A stretch of 64,000 nucleotides of DNA, taken from Mesorhizobium sp. AR07. Lineage in GTDB: Bacteria; Pseudomonadota; Alphaproteobacteria; Rhizobiales; Rhizobiaceae. Made by a program: the position numbers and the translations under genes. Shown here in pieces: positions 8,619-16,309 of this stretch. The stretch spans positions 868,001-932,000 of the forward strand of contig NZ_CP080525.1 of the NCBI RefSeq assembly GCF_024746815.1, written 5' to 3'. How positions within the stretch are numbered: position 1 is the stretch's first letter; every line of letters starts with the position of its first letter. The notes under the pieces are model-generated. The model had not been told where the DNA came from. It saw only the letters and a list, made by a program, of their open reading frames with translations, and made no database searches.

Positions 8619-8978
8619 ATGCGCAAACTTCTTCTTTCTATCGCACTGCTTGGCCTCGCCGCCCTGCCGGCGGCGGCCCAGTCGATCGGCGGCACCTACA
8701 CCGTCGCCGGCACCAATTTCGACGGATCGTCCTATGATGGCCAAGCCACCATTGCGCTGACCAGCGGGACGACCTGCACGATCCACTGGGAGACGGGCGG
8801 CACGTCTTCCGATGGCATCTGCATGCGCAACGATGATGCCTTCTCCGCCGGCTATGTCTTGGACAAGGACATCGGCCTCGTCGTCTACAAAGTGATGGAA
8901 GATGGCTCGCTGCACGGCCTGTGGACGATCGCCGGCAAGGAAGGCAACGGCACCGAGGTGCTGACGCCGAAGAAGTAA
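8619..8978 (+). CDS. Secreted hypothetical protein, 119 aa
   Basis: Clear signal peptide (LLLSIALLGLAALPAAAQ, cleavage after about residue 20). The mature domain of about 98 residues reads GGTYTVAGTNFDGSSYDGQATI and later CTIHWETGGTSSDGICM, with two Cys. It is rich in Gly, Thr and Ser and predicted mainly beta. The gene is followed by a strong intrinsic terminator at 8997-9034, so it is probably a single transcription unit. Function unknown; similar small periplasmic beta proteins are common in Rhizobiales. Confidence 0.75.
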   Translation: MRKLLLSIALLGLAALPAAAQSIGGTYTVAGTNFDGSSYDGQATIALTSGTTCTIHWETGGTSSDGICMRNDDAFSAGYVLDKDIGLVVYKVMEDGSLHGLWTIAGKEGNGTEVLTPKK

Positions 8979-8996
8979 GCCTGCCGCTGTTGCAGC

Positions 8997-9034
8997 AAGG
9001 GCTGGGCCACAGGCAAGGCTGTGGCCCAGCCCTT
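8997..9034 (+). terminator. Intrinsic terminator after the 119-aa secreted protein
   Basis: AAGGGCTGGGCCAC (8997-9010) and GTGGCCCAGCCCTT (9021-9034) form a perfect 14-bp stem with a 10-nt loop, followed by a T-rich run (TTGCTGTTGCTGTT). Confidence 0.8.
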
Positions 9035-9096
9035 TGCTGTTGCTGTTCCATGCCCGACTGCTACAGGCTTGATGCAAAGCAGAGCCGGTGGTCATC

Positions 9097-10018
9097 TTGC
9101 CCCTTTCTCCAAATCTTCGCGGCGCGTTGTTCATGGTGGTGGCGATGGCCGGCTTCACCCTCAACGACGCCATATCCAAATATTCGTCGCAAATCGATGA
9201 ACATGGCGCAAGTCATGCTGATCCGAGGCGCGTTTGCTAGCCTTTTCGTCGGCTTGCTTGCCTGGCGGAGCGGCGCTCTTGTCCGGCTACGCTCGATGCT
9301 GGACCCCATGGTTGCGCTGCGCGTGCTCGGCGAGGCCGGCGGCACGGTAACGTTCCTGATCGCGCTCGCCCATTTGCCGATCGCCAGCGTCTCGGCTGTC
9401 CTGCAAGCGCTGCCGCTGGCGGTGACGATGGGCGCGGCACTGGTCTTCAATGAGCGCGTCGGCTGGCGACGCTGGCTGGCGATCGCCATCGGATTTGCTG
9501 GCGTGCTGATCATCGTGCGGCCCGGCTTCGCAGGGTTCAGCGCCTACTCGCTGGTCGCGTTGGCCTGCGTCGCGTGTTGTGCGGTGCGCGATCTTGCCAC
9601 CAAGCGGATTCCCAAGGCCATCCCGACCCTTATGGTTTCGACCGCGACAGCACTTGCCATAACCATTGTCGGCGCGGTCCTGTTGTCGCCAATGGGTGGC
9701 TGGACACCGATGACGGGAAACAGCACCGCCTTGTTGGCACTTGCCGCGGTGCTTGTGCTCATCGGCTACCAGTTCATCATCATGGCGATGCGGGCGGGCG
9801 ACATCTCCTTCATCGCGCCGTTCCGCTACACGGCCCTGATCTGGTCGATCCTGCTTGGCCTATTCATCTTCGCCGACATTCCCGATTTGCCGATGATCGT
9901 CGGCGCCACGATCATCATCGGTTCTGGCCTTTATGCGCTCTACCGCGAGCGGATTGTCGGGCGGCGCAAGATCGTCGCCGAAAGCACCGGACCGACCATG
10001 GTGCCGGACGGAATCTAG
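9097..10018 (+). pseudogene. EamA/DMT family transporter, frameshifted near its N-terminus
   Basis: The main frame (9197-10018) encodes about nine hydrophobic helices of a drug/metabolite transporter with two EamA repeats (e.g. FNERVGWRRWLAIAIGFAGV). It starts inside the protein, without the first helix. The missing part is in another frame: from TTG 9097 it reads LSPNLRGALFMVVAMAGFTLNDAISKYSS, a standard EamA start, then stops at 9238-9240. Skipping C9190 joins the two as YSSKSMNMAQVMLIRG. So there is one extra base relative to an intact gene, from mutation or sequencing error. If translation starts at ATG 9197 the product lacks TM1. No convincing slippery site was seen. Confidence 0.75.
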
Positions 10019-10020
10019 CC

Positions 10021-10096
10021 CGAACATGATCCCGAAAAGTGGAACCCGGTTCTCGGACAAACGGAAACCGTTTGTCCAGGGATCATGCTCAAACAA
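10021..10096. repeat. Rhizobiales/Mesorhizobium-type palindromic intergenic repeat
   Basis: Outer arms CATGATCCC (10025-10033) and GGGATCATG (10079-10087) enclose an inner perfect hairpin GGACAAACGG / CCGTTTGTCC (10055-10064, 10068-10077). The sequence around GATCCCGAAAAGTGGAACC is the signature of a repeat found many times in Mesorhizobium-like genomes (recalled knowledge, not searched). Confidence 0.7.
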
Positions 10097-10194
10097 GGAG
10101 AGGGAGCCCCATCCCGGCTCCATAGGGATGGAACAGGCTCCAGTCCATCGAAGGTTCTTGTGATTTCCGGCGGCTGGCGTACAGGCTCGATGGC

Positions 10195-10827
10195 ATGAAG
10201 CGAGATGTTGCGGGGATCATTCTGGCTGGCGGCCAGTCCAGACGAATGGGCGGTGGCGACAAGGCCCTGTTGCCGCTTGGCAGCGGTCGCGTGCTTGACC
10301 AGGTCCTATCGCGCTTTAGCCCACAGATAGAATCCCAAGCGCTCAGTGCCAATGGCGATCCGGCGCGGTTCTCGCGCTTCGGACTGCCAGTGCTTGCCGA
10401 CACGGTCACGGGTTTTGCCGGGCCGCTCGCCGGAATCCTGACCGGCCTCGAATGGGCGGCCGCCAACACGGCCTGTAAGGCGGTCGTCACTGCTGCCGGC
10501 GACACGCCGTTCCTGCCGCTCGATCTTGTCGAACGGCTGGCCGCCGCCGCCGATCAGTCTCCCGGTTCGATCGCCATCGCTGGTTCGGCCGGCAAGCGGC
10601 ACCCGACCTTCGCGCTGTGGCCGACGGACTGTCGCGCCGCCTTACGGCGCTTTCTGGTCGATGAGGACGACAGACGGGTTTCGGCTTTCATCGACCGGCA
10701 TGGTTTTGTCGAGGTCGAATTCCCGGTTCCGCAATCCGAAGGCCAATCGATCGACCCGTTCTTCAACATCAACATGCCTGACGATCTTGTTCAGGCCGAG
10801 CGTCTGTTGCAAAGCATGAAGCCATGA
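10195..10827 (+). CDS. mobA: Molybdenum cofactor guanylyltransferase MobA
   Basis: Transfers GMP from GTP to molybdopterin to form the bis-MGD precursor. The nucleotide-binding signature is LAGGQSRRMGGGDKALLPLG (about residues 10-29), a textbook MobA motif. GPLAGILTGLEWA and AAGDTPFLPLDLVERL (metal-binding Asp) follow, and FFNINMPDDL closes the protein. At 210 aa it is full length. It overlaps mobB by 4 bp (ATGA), implying translational coupling. Cytosolic. Confidence 0.96.
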   Translation: MKRDVAGIILAGGQSRRMGGGDKALLPLGSGRVLDQVLSRFSPQIESQALSANGDPARFSRFGLPVLADTVTGFAGPLAGILTGLEWAAANTACKAVVTAAGDTPFLPLDLVERLAAAADQSPGSIAIAGSAGKRHPTFALWPTDCRAALRRFLVDEDDRRVSAFIDRHGFVEVEFPVPQSEGQSIDPFFNINMPDDLVQAERLLQSMKP

Positions 10828-11327
10828 ACATCTTCGGCATCACCGGCTGGAAGAACTCCGGCAAGACGACACTGACCGAGAAGCTGGTCACCGAACTTGT
10901 CCGGCGCGGCTGGAAAGTGTCGACGGTGAAACACGCCCATCATGATTTCGACATCGACAAGCCGGGCGCCGACAGCTTTCGACACCGGCAGGCCGGCGCC
11001 ACCGAAGTCGCGATCGTGTCCGGCAATCGCTGGGCGTTGATGCACGAACTGCGCGGCGAGCAAGAGCCGACGCTGGAAGCGATTCTGTCACGGCTGGCAC
11101 CTTGCGATCTGGTGCTGGTCGAAGGCTACAAGCGCGAATCGCATCGCAAGATCGAAACCCGGCGGCTGGAGGCGAAGGACCGCACGCCGCTTTCGGCGGG
11201 TGATCCGAACATCGTCGCCGTCGCCGCCGATTTTGCGGCCGAAGGCGAGCACCTGCCGGTGTTCGATCTCAACGATGCAAAGTCGATAGCCGACTTCATC
11301 GAGCGCGCCACCGGGCTCGTTGCTTGA
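10824..11327 (+). CDS. mobB: Molybdopterin-guanine dinucleotide biosynthesis protein MobB
   Basis: P-loop GTP-binding adaptor for MobA. The Walker A motif GWKNSGKTTL lies at about residues 7-16. STVKHAHHDFDIDKPGADSFRHRQAGA is the conserved MobB middle, and LVLVEGYKRESHRKIE is the Walker B-like region. It overlaps the end of mobA (10824-10827). The overlap is typical of alphaproteobacterial mobAB and indicates one transcript. MobB is not essential for Moco in E. coli, but the pairing is conserved. Confidence 0.95.
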   Translation: MNIFGITGWKNSGKTTLTEKLVTELVRRGWKVSTVKHAHHDFDIDKPGADSFRHRQAGATEVAIVSGNRWALMHELRGEQEPTLEAILSRLAPCDLVLVEGYKRESHRKIETRRLEAKDRTPLSAGDPNIVAVAADFAAEGEHLPVFDLNDAKSIADFIERATGLVA

Positions 11328-11484
11328 GAGCTGACCCAGCGGCAGAATAGCCTTGCCCATTTTTGTGGTTTTGCAGTTGCTTTTTTCTTGGAAAGAGTGG
11401 GAGTATCGCTCCAGCGGGCGGTCAAAAGCACCGCCCCACAGAGCCGTTTGGAACGACGGCCGGGACCATAAAGAGAGGACTATC

Positions 11485-12270
11485 ATGCGTATTGCACTGC
11501 GTATCGCGCTTGCCGCATCGGCTGCGCTGCTGACGCTCGGCGTAGCCCAGGCCCAGGAAAAGACCCTGAGGATTGGCACCGAGGGCGCCTACCCGCCCTT
11601 CAACAACCTCACCGCCGATGGCCAGCTCGTCGGCTTCGACATCGACATCGCCAAGGCGCTTTGTGATCAGATGAAGGTCAAGTGCACCTTCGTCGCCCAG
11701 GATTGGGACGGCATCATTCCAGCCCTCCAGGCCGGCAAGTTCGACGCCATCGTCGCTTCGATGTCGATCACGCCAGAGCGGATGCAAAAGGTCGACTTCT
11801 CGCACAAATACTACAACACACCGTCGGCCCTAGCCGCGCCGAAGGACACCACGCTGAAGGGCGTGACCAAGGAAGATCTCGCCGGCAAGACTGTCGGCGT
11901 CGCCACCACGACGACGCATTTCAATTATGCCTCGAAGACCTTCACCGACAGCACGGTCAAGGGTTATCCGAGCAGCCCGGAGGAACAAGCCGATCTCGCC
12001 AACGGCCGGCTTGACGCCATCGAGGATGACATTGTCGTGCTGAGCCAATGGCTGGCCACACCGGACGGTGCCTGCTGCAAGATTCTCGGCACCCCCTCGC
12101 CGCAGCCGGTCGAAATCTTCGGACCGGGCGCCGGCATTGCGGTGCGCAAGGGCGAGACGGATCTGGTCAATCAGCTCAACGCGGCCATCGACGCCATCCG
12201 CGCCAACGGAAAATACAAGGAAATCAACGACAAGTACTTCAAGTTCGACGTCTTCGGCAGCGGCACCTGA
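11485..12270 (+). CDS. Polar amino-acid ABC transporter, periplasmic substrate-binding protein, 261 aa
   Basis: Family 3 solute-binding protein of the HisJ/ArgT (Lys-Arg-Orn/octopine) type. The signal peptide covers residues 1-22 (ends AQAQ). The mature protein begins KTLRIGTEGAYPPFN, followed by LVGFDIDIAKALC and later DWDGIIPALQAGKFDAIVASMSIT, the family signatures. GAGAGG precedes the ATG at 11485. A stem-loop directly after the gene separates it from the two permease genes, which would give more binding protein than permease. No ATPase gene is in this locus. Basic amino-acid specificity is inferred from the subfamily. Confidence 0.93.
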   Translation: MRIALRIALAASAALLTLGVAQAQEKTLRIGTEGAYPPFNNLTADGQLVGFDIDIAKALCDQMKVKCTFVAQDWDGIIPALQAGKFDAIVASMSITPERMQKVDFSHKYYNTPSALAAPKDTTLKGVTKEDLAGKTVGVATTTTHFNYASKTFTDSTVKGYPSSPEEQADLANGRLDAIEDDIVVLSQWLATPDGACCKILGTPSPQPVEIFGPGAGIAVRKGETDLVNQLNAAIDAIRANGKYKEINDKYFKFDVFGSGT

Positions 12271-12282
12271 TAGGCAGAGGTT

Positions 12283-12311
12283 AAGGCGGCAGGGGCATTC
12301 CCTGCCGCCTT
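12283..12311 (+). terminator. Stem-loop between binding-protein and permease genes
   Basis: AAGGCGGCAGGG (12283-12294) and CCCTGCCGCCTT (12300-12311) form a perfect 12-bp stem with loop GCATT. Only a short T run follows (TTTGCATTCG). It probably acts as a partial terminator or mRNA-stabilising hairpin for the upstream SBP transcript. Confidence 0.7.
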
Positions 12312-12352
12312 TGCATTCGTTTTCAGGAATGTCGAGGAGATAAGTCTAGTCA

Positions 12353-13072
12353 ATGCAAGGCCCGACCATATGGACGCTTCTCAGCTGGGGACCTGATGGC
12401 TGGTCGGACGACATCGCCTATGGGGCGATGGTCACCATCGCACTCGCGCTGGCAACGCTTCCCATCGGTCTGACGATTGGTTTTTTTATAGCGCTGGCCA
12501 AACAGTCCGAAGAACCATCGCTGCGTCTTGCCGCCAACATCTACACCACGGTCTTCCGCGGCCTGCCGGAACTGGTGACCCTCTTCCTATTCTTCTTCGG
12601 CATGCCAATTCTGCTGCAGCATCTGATCCGATATTTCCGGCCCGATGCGACCATCGACGTCAACAGCTTCGTCGCCGGCATGATCGTGCTGGCACTGATC
12701 TTCTCGTCCTATGCCAGCGAGGTTTTCCTGTCGGCCTTCCGCGCCATACCAAAGGGCCAGTATGAGGGTGGCTATTCCATTGGGCTTTCGAACTGGCAGA
12801 CCATGCGCAAGGTAATCTTGCCGCAGCTGCTTCGTATCGCATTTCCCGGCCTGGAAAACTGCTGGCTCAGCCTGCTCAAAGACACGTCGCTCGTGTCGGT
12901 CGTCGGTCTCGCCGAGACGTTGCGCAATGCCGGTGTGGCCGCTCGCGTCACCAAGCATTCGTTCCTGTTTTACAGTTTGGCGGCCCTGGTCTTTCTCGGC
13001 CTGGCAATCGTGTCGTCCTTCGCCACCAGTGCGATCCTGCGCTCGCTCGGCAAGCGGGAGGCGCAACGATGA
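12353..13072 (+). CDS. Amino-acid ABC transporter permease, HisQ-like, 239 aa
   Basis: Inner-membrane permease of the His/Glu/Gln/Arg/opine family. An N-terminal GAMVTIALALATLPIGLTIG helix starts the conserved domain. The FRGLPELVTLFLFFFG block is diagnostic, and the EAA loop is YSIGLSNWQTMRKVILPQ (about 138-155), which contacts the ATPase. It overlaps the next permease by 4 bp (ATGA). With the SBP at 11485 and the permease at 13069 it forms the membrane part of one importer; the ATP-binding subunit must be encoded elsewhere or shared. Confidence 0.93.
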   Translation: MQGPTIWTLLSWGPDGWSDDIAYGAMVTIALALATLPIGLTIGFFIALAKQSEEPSLRLAANIYTTVFRGLPELVTLFLFFFGMPILLQHLIRYFRPDATIDVNSFVAGMIVLALIFSSYASEVFLSAFRAIPKGQYEGGYSIGLSNWQTMRKVILPQLLRIAFPGLENCWLSLLKDTSLVSVVGLAETLRNAGVAARVTKHSFLFYSLAALVFLGLAIVSSFATSAILRSLGKREAQR

Positions 13073-13938
13073 GCGCCTCAGCCACCATGGTCGAACGGCC
13101 ACCGCCCCGGGCGCGGGGCTGGCCGCGTCCCCGCATTGCCGGCTATGCGCTCGTCTGCCTGTGGATAGCCTTCGGGCTGGGCATCGTTGCCTATCTGGTT
13201 CTTGCCTGGAATGCCGCCTTCTTTGCCAAATATGCGCCGGCCTATCTGAAAGGCCTCGGGGTCACCCTGTCGCTGGTCACTATTGCGATGGTGCTTGGTG
13301 CGATACTGTCGGTCCCCGTCGCTTACGGCCGCATGTCCAGGAACCGGATCCTGTCCGGCCTCGCCTATTGCTATGTCTACTTTTTCCGCGGCACGCCGCT
13401 GCTGGTCCAGACTTTTCTTGTCTATTACGGCGTTGGCTCTTTCCGGCCTGAACTCAGCGAGTTCGGTATTTACCTTCCGGTCATCAGCGATGGGCTGACC
13501 TTCGCCCGGTTCACGCTTTGGGATTTTTTCAAGGACGCGTTCAACTGCGGCGTTTTTGCCTTTGCGCTCAACACCGCCGCCTACCAGGCCGAAATCCTGC
13601 GTGGCGCCATCGAGAGTGTGCCCAGGGGCCAATGGGAAGGTGCTGCTTCCCTTGGCCTGCACAAAATGCAGACGCTGCGCAAGATCATCCTGCCGCAAGC
13701 CTTGATTGTCGCCTTGCGGCCCTATGGCAACGAACTCATCCTGATGATCAAGGCTTCGGCCATTGTCGCCATCATCACCGTCTACGACCTGATGGGCAAT
13801 GCAAAGCTCGCCTTCGCCAACTCCTTCGACATTCAGGCCTATATCTGGGTCGCCGTCGTCTACCTTGTCATGGTCGAGATATTGCGCCATGGCATCGAAT
13901 GGATCGAGCGCCGGATCACCATCCACCTGAAACGCTGA
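13069..13938 (+). CDS. Amino-acid ABC transporter permease, HisM-like, 289 aa
   Basis: Second permease of the heterodimer. A hydrophobic helix at about 22-48 leads the protein. It then has GVTLSLVTIAMVLGAILSVP, YFFRGTPLLVQTFLVYYG (the FRGTPLLVQ signature) and the EAA loop ASLGLHKMQTLRKIILPQAL. The coding start overlaps the end of the upstream permease (ATGA). At 289 aa it is longer than HisM because of an extra N-terminal helix and an inserted segment (about 125-155). After it there is a 116-bp gap and an unrelated dehydrogenase, so no hisP-like gene follows. Confidence 0.93.
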   Translation: MSASATMVERPPPRARGWPRPRIAGYALVCLWIAFGLGIVAYLVLAWNAAFFAKYAPAYLKGLGVTLSLVTIAMVLGAILSVPVAYGRMSRNRILSGLAYCYVYFFRGTPLLVQTFLVYYGVGSFRPELSEFGIYLPVISDGLTFARFTLWDFFKDAFNCGVFAFALNTAAYQAEILRGAIESVPRGQWEGAASLGLHKMQTLRKIILPQALIVALRPYGNELILMIKASAIVAIITVYDLMGNAKLAFANSFDIQAYIWVAVVYLVMVEILRHGIEWIERRITIHLKR

Positions 13939-14054
13939 CAAACTCTGGAATCGAATACAGGCCCAACTGGCTGGCGGCGCGAGCATCTTGACGAATCCGC
14001 CGCAGGGCCTAGACCCTCGGCAGCAAATTTCGTTTCGGTCTGAAGGGCAAGCTC

Positions 14055-14924
14055 ATGGCATCTGTGGCATTTCTCGGTCTTGGCGTGATGGGCTATCCGA
14101 TGGCCGGCCACCTCAGGAACAAGGGTGGCCACGACGTCACCGTCTACAACCGCACCAAGGCCAAGGCCGAACACTGGGTTGGCCAGCATGGCGGCGGCCT
14201 CGCGGTGACGCCGGCGCAAGCCGCCAAGGACAAGGATTTCGTCTTCTCTTGCGTTGGCAATGATGACGATTTGCGTTCGGTGACGACAGGTCCGGAAGGC
14301 GCCTTCAAATCGATGAAGAAAGGTTCGGTCTTCATCGACAACACCACGGCCTCGGCCGAGGTCGCGCGCGAACTGGCCGCGGAAGCGGAAGCGGGCGGGT
14401 TTTCGTTCCTCGATGCGCCGGTCTCCGGCGGCCAGGCCGGCGCCGAGAATGGCCTACTCACCGTAATGGTCGGCGGCGAGCAGGAAGCCTTCGACAAGGC
14501 GAGGCCTGTCATCGACGCCTATGCCCGCATGGTCGGCCTGATGGGTCCGGCCGGTGCTGGCCAGCTCACCAAGATGATCAACCAGATCACCATCGCCGGC
14601 CTCGTCCAGGGTCTGGCCGAAGGCATCCATTTCGGCAAGAAGGCCGGGCTCGACATCGAGAAGGTCATCGAGGTCATCTCCAAGGGCGCTGCCGGCTCCT
14701 GGCAGATGGAGAACCGGCACAAGACCATGAATGCCGGCAAATATGATTTCGGCTTCGCCGTCGATTGGATGCGCAAGGACCTTGGCATTTGCCTGGCCGA
14801 AGCCGACCGCAACGGCGCCAGGCTGCCGGTTACCGCACTTGTCGACCAGTTCTACAAGGATGTGCAGGCGATGGGCGGCAAGCGCTGGGACACGTCCTCA
14901 CTGCTGGCGCGCCTCGAAAAATAG
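14055..14924 (+). CDS. NAD(P)-dependent oxidoreductase, 3-hydroxyisobutyrate dehydrogenase family, 289 aa
   Basis: Beta-hydroxyacid dehydrogenase. The N-terminal Rossmann motif GLGVMGYPMAGHL is at about residues 7-19. The substrate-binding block FLDAPVSGGQAGAENG lies near 120-135. The catalytic Lys is in GAGQLTKMINQ (about 165-175). The overall layout and 289-aa length match the tartronate semialdehyde reductase / 3-hydroxyisobutyrate dehydrogenase / GLYR family; the exact substrate cannot be assigned. A DNA-alkylation-repair gene follows 9 bp later on the same strand and may be co-transcribed. Confidence 0.9.
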   Translation: MASVAFLGLGVMGYPMAGHLRNKGGHDVTVYNRTKAKAEHWVGQHGGGLAVTPAQAAKDKDFVFSCVGNDDDLRSVTTGPEGAFKSMKKGSVFIDNTTASAEVARELAAEAEAGGFSFLDAPVSGGQAGAENGLLTVMVGGEQEAFDKARPVIDAYARMVGLMGPAGAGQLTKMINQITIAGLVQGLAEGIHFGKKAGLDIEKVIEVISKGAAGSWQMENRHKTMNAGKYDFGFAVDWMRKDLGICLAEADRNGARLPVTALVDQFYKDVQAMGGKRWDTSSLLARLEK

Positions 14925-14933
14925 GGGTTCGCG

Positions 14934-15638
14934 ATGGCCGAGCTTTCGCCCCAATCCAGTGCCGGCGAAATCGTCGCGCATCTGCGATCGGTCGGCTCGG
15001 AGGAAAATCGCCTTGGCATGCTGCGCTACGGCATCAAGATCGACCGTGCGCTTGGCATCCCGCATGGCGTGCAGCGGCAGATTGCCAAAAAGATCAAGCG
15101 CAACCACGAGCGCGCCTTTGAGCTGTGGGCGACTGACATCATGGAGGCGCAGTTCATCGCTTCCGTCACGGCCGACCCGAAGCGGTTTTCTGCCGCGGAT
15201 GCAAGGCAATGGGCGTCGAGCTTCGACTCCTGGGATATCGTCGATGGCGTTTCTGATCTTTTCGTCGACACGGACGCCTGGAAAGAACTGATTGACGAGT
15301 TCGCGGCCGATGAAAGGGAATTCGTTCGACGCACGGCTTTTGCCATGATGGCCTGGTCTGTCGTCCACCGGAAGAATGAGCCGGAGGCAACCTTTCTCGC
15401 CTTCCTGCCGATCATCGAAGCGCATGCCACCGACGGCCGCAACTTCGTGAAGAAGGGCGTGAACTGGGCTCTTCGTTCGATCGGCAAACGATCGATGGAT
15501 ATGCACGGTGCTGTCCTTGCTGTCGCCGAAAGGCTCGCGCAATCGACGGACAAGACCGCGCGCTGGATCGGCAAGGATGCGGTGAAGGAACTATCGGATG
15601 CCAAGACGATCGAGCGCCTCGCCGCCAGGAAAGGCTGA
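14934..15638 (+). CDS. DNA alkylation repair protein, AlkD-like HEAT-repeat protein, 234 aa
   Basis: All-helical HEAT-like protein. Its order of segments (N-terminal LGMLRYGIKIDRALGIPHGVQRQIAK, then HERAFELWATDIMEAQFIAS, then SWDIVDGVSDLF) matches AlkD/AlkC-type proteins. Family members excise N3/N7-alkylated purines or are catalytically diverged. RRTAFAMMAWSVVHRK and FVKKGVNWALRSIGKRS are later conserved HEAT helices, the latter with the Trp and Arg used for DNA contact. Activity is inferred from family only. The next gene starts inside its 3' end. Confidence 0.85.
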   Translation: MAELSPQSSAGEIVAHLRSVGSEENRLGMLRYGIKIDRALGIPHGVQRQIAKKIKRNHERAFELWATDIMEAQFIASVTADPKRFSAADARQWASSFDSWDIVDGVSDLFVDTDAWKELIDEFAADEREFVRRTAFAMMAWSVVHRKNEPEATFLAFLPIIEAHATDGRNFVKKGVNWALRSIGKRSMDMHGAVLAVAERLAQSTDKTARWIGKDAVKELSDAKTIERLAARKG

Positions 15639-16179
15639 CGGAAGCAAAGTCCGCTTCACGGAAGTGACGCGCTCGACACGCGTCGATTTCGAAAACCTGT
15701 TCGAACAGCCGGGCGCACCGAAATATTGCTGGTGCATGGCCTGGCGTCCTCTGCCCAGCCGCGAGCATGTCCAGAACGTCGAGAAAAAGCAGGCCATGAT
15801 GGCACTTGTCGACTCCGGCACACCGGTCGGGATCCTCGCCCATATTGACGGCAAGACCGTCGGTTGGTGCTCGGTCGCGCCACGCCAGACCTATCGCCGG
15901 CTTTCAAGCCAACAGGACGACAGCGAGACCGATATCTGGTCGATTGTTTGTTTTTATGTGCCAAGGGCTCTGCGTGGCGGCGGGCTGGCGTCCGCGCTGC
16001 TCGACGCGGCCATTGATCACGCCTTCGCCAAGGGGGCCAAGGCTATCGAGGCTTACCCGGTCGACCAGGCGTCGCCGAGCTACCGTTTCATGGGCTTTCG
16101 CGACATGTTTGCGGCATGTGGGTTCCATGAGACCGGCATGGCCGGTTCTCGCCGACATCTGATGCGGCTCGATCGTTGA
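15598..16179 (+). CDS. GNAT family N-acetyltransferase, 193 aa
   Basis: Acetyl-CoA-dependent transferase fold. The acetyl-CoA loop is LRGGGLASALLDAAIDHA (about 128-145) following CFYVPRALR. GWCSVAPR and the C-terminal YRFMGFRDMFAACGFHE are typical of GNATs sharing the FGxxxxYxxxGF-like end. The ATG at 15598 lies 41 bp inside the AlkD-like gene in another frame. A GTG at 15664 is an alternative start that would remove the overlap. Substrate unknown; coupling with the repair gene is suggestive only. Confidence 0.82.
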   Translation: MPRRSSASPPGKADGSKVRFTEVTRSTRVDFENLFEQPGAPKYCWCMAWRPLPSREHVQNVEKKQAMMALVDSGTPVGILAHIDGKTVGWCSVAPRQTYRRLSSQQDDSETDIWSIVCFYVPRALRGGGLASALLDAAIDHAFAKGAKAIEAYPVDQASPSYRFMGFRDMFAACGFHETGMAGSRRHLMRLDR

Positions 16180-16309
16180 CGCTGGAGTGAGACGCGCTCG
16201 AATTGAAAGCGCATCCGCCCCATTCGTCTATCTCCGCGGCCACAAGTGACCGGTGGCTGGGGAATACTTCAGGCCTGTGCATTATAGGGCCGCTACCGTA
16301 GCATGGTTG

